From Emergomyces orientalis (taxonomy: Eukaryota > Ascomycota > Eurotiomycetes > Onygenales > Ajellomycetaceae), in NCBI GenBank assembly GCA_002110485.1, contig MOWL01000002.1, positions 62,001 through 126,000 on the forward strand: a stretch of 64,000 bases of DNA, given 5' to 3'. The number at the start of each line of letters is the position of its first letter. The first letter of the stretch is position 1. Below are positions 56,956 through 64,000 of the stretch, in pieces. Position numbers and translations under genes: made by a program. The notes below the pieces were generated by a model. That model worked only from the letters and a program-made list of their open reading frames with translations. It had not been told where the DNA came from and did no database searches.

Positions 56956-58641
56956 ATGGCCAGCTCAAGAAGAGCTGCGGCAGCAGTTCGACTGGTTGCA
57001 GGGAGGCCAATAATTGCTCAAAGCCACTATCCAGCGGCATCCAGGTTCTCTAAAGCACCAATACCCATAGCGTTTGCTGCTCAAAATCCAACGATCAGGT
57101 CTATCTATGCAGGGGCTCCCCGCAGGGCTCAAGCAGCGGCCGGCATCAAGAGAACGGCGGAGGGGGAATCATACTCAAAGCCTCAAGAACCAGACTCCTC
57201 TTCGAACCCGGCGCTCTCATTTCCTTGCCTGGATGCACTGGATGCTAAATCCGCTTCTCTTTCTGCACGATCACTAAGCTCCGGTCCAGAGCCCTCTTAC
57301 ACAACTGGCCGCCACAAAGAATTCAAATCCACCGACCTCCTCCTCCTCGACTGGGGCGGTGTCCTCCCCGAATTCACTATCGCCTACGAGACCTGGGGTA
57401 CCCTAAACAATGACAAATCCAACGCCATCCTCCTCCACACCGGCCTCTCTGCCTCCTCACATGCCCACAGCACCAGAGCAAACCCAAAACCAGGCTGGTG
57501 GGAACGCTTTATCGGCCCCGGTGCCCCCCTCAACACAAACAAATACTTCATAATCTGCACCAACGTCCTCGGCGGCTGCTTCGGTAGCACAGGACCCTCC
57601 TCCATCGATCCTTCAGACGGGAAACGCTATGCCACCCGCTTTCCCATCTTAACCCTAGACGACATGGTGCGCGCCCAATTCCGCCTCCTTGACTCCCTCG
57701 GCATAAGCACCCTAGCCGCCTCCGTCGGCTCCAGCATGGGCGGCATGCAATCACTCGCCGCAGGCGTCCTGTTCCCGGATCGCGTACGCAGAATCGTCAG
57801 CATCAGCGGTTGCGCCCGTAGCCACCCTTACAGCATCGCCATGCGCCACACGCAGCGTCAAGTGCTCATGATGGACCCCAAGTGGGCGCGCGGGTTCTAC
57901 TACGACTCAATCCCGCCGCATTCGGGCATGAAGCTCGCGCGTGAGATTGCGACGGTGACCTACCGCAGCGGGCCGGAGTGGGAGAAGCGCTTTGGCCGCA
58001 AGCGGGCGGACCCCAGCAAACAGCCTGCCCTATGTCCTGATTTCCTCATCGAGACGTATCTGGACCATGCCGGTGAGAAGTTCTCGCTCGAGTATGATCC
58101 TAACAGTCTGCTGTATGTATCCAAGGCGATGGATTTGTTTGATCTAGGCCGTGCGCAGCAGCTGGCGACCGCCGGGCGGCGGGCGGAGACTCATAAACGT
58201 ATTGTCGCGGAGGGACGGTCGGGGCGTGGGATTCTGAACGACCCGTCGTGCAGTCTTACATTGCCAGCGCAGCCGTATGAGGAACAACCATCCTCCCCCT
58301 CTTCATCCTCTTCATCATCCCCATCCCCGCAACAGCTGGAGAATGAAAAATCCTCCACAAACCCCGTGTCCCAGTTGCAACCCCAGTCACAACAACCACC
58401 CACGGACCTAATCCAAGGCCTCTCGTCGTTGAAAAACCACCCCACTCTTGTTATGGGCGTTGCCAGCGACATCCTATTCCCAGCCTGGCAGCAGCGGGAA
58501 ATCGCCGAGGCGCTGGTGGCGGCGGGGAACTCGCAAGTGGAGCATGTCGAATTGGGCGAGGATGTGTCTTTGTTTGGGCATGATACGTTTCTGTTGGATT
58601 TGGAGAATATTGGGGGCCGGGTGGGGAGGTTTTTGAAGTGA
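56956..58641 (+). CDS. cysA: Serine O-acetyl/succinyltransferase, MetX-like alpha/beta-hydrolase (CysA type)
   Basis: A single exon of 561 residues. The basic, Ala/Arg-rich N-terminus (MASSRRAAAAVRLVAGR) looks like a mitochondrial presequence. Core motifs are PEFTIAYETWGTLN, HTGLSASSHAHS, FIGPGAPLNTNKYF, NVLGGCFGSTGP and DMVRAQFRLLDSLG. The nucleophile elbow VGSSMGGMQ places Ser260. ASDILFP supplies the Asp and LFGHDTFLLD the His. The family includes homoserine O-acetyltransferases, but GCARSHPYSIAMRHTQRQV and the overall match are those of fungal CysA/Cys2, which acylates serine for cysteine synthesis. A Ser/Pro/Gln-rich linker (about residues 440-490) interrupts the domain before the catalytic Asp. 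Confidence 0.9.
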   Translation: MASSRRAAAAVRLVAGRPIIAQSHYPAASRFSKAPIPIAFAAQNPTIRSIYAGAPRRAQAAAGIKRTAEGESYSKPQEPDSSSNPALSFPCLDALDAKSASLSARSLSSGPEPSYTTGRHKEFKSTDLLLLDWGGVLPEFTIAYETWGTLNNDKSNAILLHTGLSASSHAHSTRANPKPGWWERFIGPGAPLNTNKYFIICTNVLGGCFGSTGPSSIDPSDGKRYATRFPILTLDDMVRAQFRLLDSLGISTLAASVGSSMGGMQSLAAGVLFPDRVRRIVSISGCARSHPYSIAMRHTQRQVLMMDPKWARGFYYDSIPPHSGMKLAREIATVTYRSGPEWEKRFGRKRADPSKQPALCPDFLIETYLDHAGEKFSLEYDPNSLLYVSKAMDLFDLGRAQQLATAGRRAETHKRIVAEGRSGRGILNDPSCSLTLPAQPYEEQPSSPSSSSSSSPSPQQLENEKSSTNPVSQLQPQSQQPPTDLIQGLSSLKNHPTLVMGVASDILFPAWQQREIAEALVAAGNSQVEHVELGEDVSLFGHDTFLLDLENIGGRVGRFLK

Positions 58642-61554
58642 AGTGATTTTTTACTGATTTAATGATTTATTGAGGTTTACTTTTTTTGTATGTTTTTTGT
58701 GTGTATTATGTTCATAATGTTTTAGTTCATGTTCGAGCGGTGTGCGTCAGGCTTCGTGGATCAGGGATGACCGCTCATGTACCTACCTACCTTTGGGTTG
58801 ATGGAGTTGCATTCGAGCGCTTAATTTCCCCCCATTTTTGTGGTCTCCATCACTTTCTCCTGAAATACGTACTCTTCTCATCTTCCAGAGCCTTTTGATA
58901 TAACATGGTAAGAGTCTAAATCCCTTGGGATATATATTAATATACATGATGTATATGGCAACTGTTCTCTAAGTTTGAAGATTATTATTTCTTCAACCGG
59001 ATGATATGTTATTATTCTGCTATTAAGTCTTCAGATTCTGGGGCCCTCAAGCATGGGGCAACAACGCTTTGCAGAGCATAGACTAAGCTAAATGGCTGGG
59101 GTATATTGAATAACTCGAACCAAAGCGTCCCGGCCATGCCAGGGGAGACAAGATGGCTCAATATAGTAGATGTGATGCTTCTTGGCAATGAGGACAATGG
59201 CTCAGCAAATGTTTACATATTCACATGTGCCAGCCGCCACACCCATCAGTGGACGGAGAAAAGAGTGAAAGAGCAACCGAAGATAGATTGAGCGAAGACG
59301 GTAACAAGGCATACGAAGGGAGAAAATAGTGAAATGAGTAGAAGTAATTGCGAAGGGCCTCAGATTAGCTCTCAAGTTCTCATAGATTTCCATGCAATAG
59401 AATGAAGCAGAGGATTTTCATGAGAAAATGATTCGCCCCAGGCTTCGCCGGATACCCTACAACTTTGCCGATGTTTGAAAGACATCACTTGTCAATCTCG
59501 TCATTGGACCTTCGACTCTTTTTCAAGGGCAGATTTTTGGTTTTTGGTGATTTGGGGGAAAGAGAAAGAGCGGGGAAATGGAGGGGAAGGAATTTTTTGT
59601 AGTTTTCAATACGCCACCCATCTATGTCTAAGACGGGGCAAAGGGAGAGGAGAGAAGCCCAGAGTCTTGCCATAGAGCCCACAACCCACAGCCCACATAT
59701 AATCCCATTGGCTCAACTGTAGGGCTTCATCGTCCGATCCTCTTGGGTCCAGCGTGCATGCCACATGTTCGTCAGGACGGCAGCGAGTCCTCATTATTTT
59801 GTCCACTCGGCCTCCACACCATATATCCCTAGTCCCTTTTTATGTCATCTCAGTGGAGAGAAGATCTGGCTGGTGGGGCCTTCGTTCATTCGCAACGAAC
59901 TCGCGTGCAAAGGGGCACATATGCTTGTGTGCCAGCGCATTGCGACCTACTTTTGGGCTAGACTCATGGTCATGTGCAAGTTCGTGTGTCATTTAAGTTT
60001 TATTCTGAGACATCTGTCTCTGTTTCTGCGAGCGAGAAGTCCATTCGTGCGAACTGCTGCAGAGCATGTTGTTCCAAATGTATAAGTCACGGTCGCTTGG
60101 CGCAGTCCGCGTTTCTCGTCTTCGGTATTACCCGTGACTCTTGGATGTACGATGTTTCATTTGCAGAAAGTAACCGGACAGTGCCCGGGATGGTACTCGA
60201 CTCGAACTATATTCCTTTTTAAATTGTCATCTGTAAGGGATTGGACCATACAAGCCAGCGCCGAAAGGAACCCTTCGAGTAACGGCGCAAACTGCTTGCG
60301 TTTGAATGCATTGCTACCTAGGTCGATCCAGCAAGCAACCAGGATGGAACCCGTATCGACCTTGTTATCCCAGAATCTTGACTTTTCATTCTGACCACGT
60401 TACAACTACCACGATCCCCGGCGACCAAGTGGTTCACGTTTCACAGCCGGATGTTGTGAACCCAGGGCAATAGGCATCGCCTCGGAGAATCGATGACCAC
60501 GCTAAATCGGGAGCAGCGGCGATTTTGTGCGTACCAGTCACGGTTTGATTCAACTATGAACCGACGTGCAAACTCAATAACACTACAGGATTGCAATCGT
60601 TAGCCAAAGCGATAACAAATCCAAACGTGGATTGGAATACTTCCTCTCCGGATCAGATTGAAAACTACAATTAAATACTCCTCATAGGCAACGCTCAACG
60701 TCGTTACCTTCTAAGAGGACAACATACGGAGCACAGGATATAAACTAGTCTAATCCTTCCTCGGGGTATGCAACTTGATTCTCATCATAGTGGGTCGAGG
60801 GGATCTTTATGATTCTGGGGAATTCTTGTTTTAAAGCTTAGCAACGTACCTCGTTATCGGCCTCGTTCTCTAGGACACCTCCTCACGATATCAAAATCAA
60901 TCAACTCGGCCGTTTGGGTGGGAAGTCCAAAGCCGGTCGACGAGTTAATTACCTAGCAATAGAAAGCTGAGAAGGGTCAGCAAACTGATAACCAAGCCAC
61001 GATAACAAAAAGCACGCAGAATGTCTCTAAGATCTCTGTTCTTTTATCAATCACCGATGCACTGCCTCGTATTGCTTCTTCCACCTGGCGTCCTGACCTG
61101 AGTCAAACCAAAACCGAGGGGATGAAGACAGAGCTGTAGAAGAGGGAGCACATCTCATGATAGCTCAATGTGAGAGTCATCATCATTGAGACACGAACAA
61201 CACAAAACAAAACCAGGGTGAAAGGGGCAACTTACAGTCAGCAACCGAAATGCCTGCCAACAACAACCATATCGGGGGGTTCTACTCACCTATCGCGGGT
61301 GGCCTAGAATGAGATATGAAAAGAGGAGGAGATGTGGAGGCTGGGACATGTTGAATACACGACAACTAGCGCGCGAAAGGGAGAGCCCGTGACATGGTAC
61401 AATCACATGACCCCTGACGTCGAGCTTGAACTTGGGCACGAAAGACTTGGGGGTAAAAAAAGCCTTGTTTACGGGATAGAGTTGGGATAACAAAGGGAGT
61501 TTATTTGGTTTTTACAATTACAATTCAAAATGAGCGCCTTGTTAATTCCTGGCG
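58642..61554. other. Gene-poor interval of about 2.9 kb
   Basis: No supported gene or RNA gene. It includes an ACCTACCTACC motif at 58781-58791 and the promoter of the dehydratase gene. A short upstream ORF lies at its right edge. Confidence 0.5.
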
Positions 61555-61562
61555 ATGGATGA
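61530..61562 (+). promoter_or_regulatory. Upstream ORF overlapping the dehydratase start
   Basis: ATG at 61530 opens a ten-codon frame whose TGA (61560-61562) overlaps the start of the main coding frame, ATG at 61555, in a different frame. If transcribed, ribosomes would have to scan past it or reinitiate. Confidence 0.6.
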
Positions 61563-63422
61563 TCGCTTTTATAAACCACAGTCGGCATCAAGTTACTATT
61601 ACCGAGAAGACTACGGAGACAGCTCGGGGAGCTATTCCTCAGACGACGGGCAGGAGGATTTTAGCAGGGCACGAAGGACTACCCCGGAGAAACCAGAAAC
61701 AATGTCAGCCTGGATCCAACGGCAAACAACTTCGCCCTATGTGCAGTTGGTGGGCGCTGCGGTTCTTTCCGGTGCAGCAGTTGCTGGTGCTATTCTTGGG
61801 TACCAGTCAGTAAAGAAACAAGCGGCGATACAGAAATTGAAGGCGTCAATCCCAGACCTTGACGAACAGTATACAACACAGAAGGTGTGATTCCCAATAT
61901 GGTAATCGACAAGGGGATGGTCCATGTCTTAATTGCTACTAAGTGTCTGGGTATCGGTTTGTGACACCTGACTGACTGGCCTAAGTGAAGCTTACAGAAT
62001 TCGGGCTAGCAACCCCTCCAAAGCTGAGTAAAGAGGATGAACGAAGTGCCGCTCTTGCTCGCAGAGCCCAACTAGGAGACTATGATGACGGTATGCTGTT
62101 TGTTTACTCTTTGGTTCAAATATAATACAGACCTTGTGCTAATGTGACTTTTTGGCGCAATTACAGATCTAATCCTAGAACAACTTGCACGCAATAGGGT
62201 CTTCCTTAGCGACAAAGGACTAGCAAAACTACGATTTTCCTTTGTAATCATCGTGGGATGCGGTGGTGTCGGCTCCCATGCTGCTGCCGCTTTGGCGCGC
62301 TCAGGAGTGTCCCGGATCCGTCTGGTAGACTTCGATCAGGTCACCCTTTCATCGCTAAATCGACATGCTGTTGCGACCCTTTCAGATGTCGGTACACCAA
62401 AAGTTCACTGTGTCCGGAAGAGACTGGAACAAATAGTGCCGTGGGTGCGGTTTGACTGCCGTGATGAACTGTATAGCGAATCCGCCGCAGATGCTCTCCT
62501 CGGCCCTTGGAATATGCAAGGTGACAAAGAAACGAGGAAGCCAGACTTTGTTCTAGACTGTATTGATAACATTTCGTCCAAGGTCTCTCTTCTCCACTAC
62601 TGTCATTCCCACAATATCCCCGTCATTTCCTCAATGGGTGCAGGGTGTAAATCCGATCCCACTCGCATCGCCATAGGTGATATCTCTTTGAGCGCCGAAG
62701 ATCCCCTTTCCAGAAGTACACGGCGCCGATTGAAAGCTCTGGGAGTTGGTTCTGGCATCCCAGTGGTTTTCTCTACCGAAAAACCCGGACCTGGAAAGGC
62801 TTCGTTACTCCCGCTGGCTGAGGAAGAGTTTGCAAAGGGGGAGGTAGGGGAGCTCGGCGTGCTCCCGGATTTTCGTGTGCGAATACTTCCCGTCATCGGG
62901 ACAATGCCAGCTGTGTTTGGGTATACCCTCGCCAACCATGTCATCTGCGAAATATCTGGGTACCCCAACGAGTACAATGCAGGTGCCAAGGGCCGAGAAA
63001 AGATGTATGATAGTATCCTAGGAGCGCTGCAGGGGATGGAGGAACGCATAGCGAAGTTCGAATCTGGGCAAGACCCAGTCGGATTACGCATACCCATTAA
63101 TAAAGATGATGTCGCCTACCTGGTCGAGGAAGTGTGGAGGGGAAAGAGCGTCGTTACCGGCCTTGCTACGCGGCTGATGTTGGTGCGGTGGAAGCGGCCG
63201 GAGCATGGGTTTGGGCCCGATCCGTTCTGGGAAAAGGAAGGGCAGAGGGGAACGCGACTTGATCTGAAAGAACTTGTTTGCATGACCAAAGAGGAAGCGC
63301 TACGGCATGAACGGGAGGTCCTGAGGGGCGGTAAGGCCGTCGAAGACTTGTATGATGAGAAAGTAATTCGGAAGGTGGAGGAGCGGATACATGAGCAAGA
63401 AGTTTATGAACGATATAGATAG
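61555..63422 (+). CDS. tRNA threonylcarbamoyladenosine dehydratase (Tcd1/Tcd2, E1-like)
   Basis: Three exons (61555-61884, 61991-62090, 62167-63422) give 561 residues. A Ser/Tyr/Asp-rich head is followed by one hydrophobic segment (about residues 62-83, VQLVGAAVLSGAAVAGAILGY). Then comes LTEFGLATPPKLS and the ATP-binding domain with VIIVGCGGVGSHAAAALARSG and VDFDQVTLSSLNRHA. FVLDCIDNISSKVSLL, ISSMGAGCKSDPTRI and FSTEKP follow. These are features of the bacterial TcdA/CsdL and yeast Tcd1/2 proteins, which cyclise t6A to ct6A in tRNAs using ATP. The yeast enzymes sit at the mitochondrial outer membrane, which fits the hydrophobic anchor. The second intron junction uses a GAAG acceptor; the CAG six bases later would introduce a stop. 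Confidence 0.93.
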
Positions 63423-64000
63423 GTGAATGGATGGTATATAATATGAAGAGAATTTTGAATTGCTTTCTGAATTGCACGCATAGACTGATTGAATATTATA
63501 TTCGAATCTGCCACTCCTAATACCCTGCAAGCTCGCGTACGGTCATTGTTGAGGCGGTGGAAAACGATCGGGCCTCTTACCACATAATCTTTCTGGAGCT
63601 AAAAAAATAAAAATAAAAAATGGTCTGATCACTTTTGTAGGGTGGAGAAAATAGTAGGGATGTCATGCCGACCGGATCAATCTGGCATCCTTCATTACGA
63701 CACATGATCTGCGGATCTGATCTTTGTCTGTGCATTCTGTCCTGCGGAGGTTAAGCGCTACTATGCCTTTATTTTAGAAAATACCATTATCATTAGCGAT
63801 GAGTTTCTGCAGGGAGGGCCGCCATATGGCGAAAACTCAATTAATTTTGAAATTGAGAGCTTGATACTGACTCTGGAACCGAGAAAGGGATGGTGGTATA
63901 CTATATCTATCCTACAATGCAGCTGTAGGCGCTTTAGCCCAAGGAGCACAATATACATTCAGTTTGGTTGATTGATTGTCAACTCGGGAACTTGAACTTG
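63423..64000. other. Downstream flank
   Basis: About 580 AT-rich bases after the dehydratase stop codon. No gene is recognisable before the window ends. Confidence 0.5.

Noticed and set aside
62603..63097. 164-codon minus-strand frame
   Set aside because: Antisense of the dehydratase E1-like domain.

Overview
The window is nuclear DNA of a filamentous ascomycete. The evidence is short GT..AG introns (about 50-110 bases, often with CTGAC/CTAAC branch sites), pyrimidine-rich leaders, long AT-rich intergenic stretches and a wholly Pezizomycotina gene set: dipeptidyl-peptidase V, a Cdc11-type septin, Rom2, a Vma11-type proteolipid, cysA and a GT32 Och1-like enzyme. Protein similarity as I remember it points to Eurotiomycetes. 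The CpG-depleted repeat relic and large gene-poor gaps fit Onygenales, but that placement is inference. No prophage, plasmid, CRISPR, rRNA or tRNA gene was seen.

Left part (1-23 kb): a HAL5/SAT4-type Ser/Thr kinase (+), a 6-kb gap without a supported gene, a small hypothetical protein (-), a CCDC97-domain protein (-) divergent from a membrane-anchored spermidine-synthase-fold protein (+), and a convergent atypical tyrosine phosphatase (-). A second gap of about 4.8 kb precedes the seven-exon secreted peptidase dppV (+).

Middle (23-37 kb): dynein light intermediate chain (-) and splicing factor Ist3 (+) are divergent. Ist3 converges on the PROPPIN Hsv2 (-). Then come the Cdc11-type septin (+) and an intracellular-looking GH2 glycosidase (+). 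Downstream, 37.2-38.7 kb holds a decayed non-LTR retrotransposon 3' end almost without CpG and a cluster of perfect palindromes.

Right part (39-64 kb): the Rho1 exchange factor Rom2 (-) is divergent from the V-ATPase proteolipid c' (+, eight exons for 160 residues). Then a PKA catalytic subunit with upstream ORFs (+), a GT32 mannosyltransferase (-), a membrane-anchored GH43 protein (+), cysA (+) and a mitochondrial-type tRNA threonylcarbamoyladenosine dehydratase (+).

The genes are mostly housekeeping and act in separate pathways. Loose themes are cell polarity and wall integrity (Rom2, septin, Och1-like, PKA), trafficking and vacuole function (Vma11, Hsv2, dynein LIC) and extracellular or carbohydrate degradation (DppV, GH2, GH43). 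I saw no operon-like cluster and no secondary-metabolite cluster. Exon boundaries were worked out by hand from splice consensus and reading-frame continuity. All joined frames are open and divisible by three, but none has transcript support.
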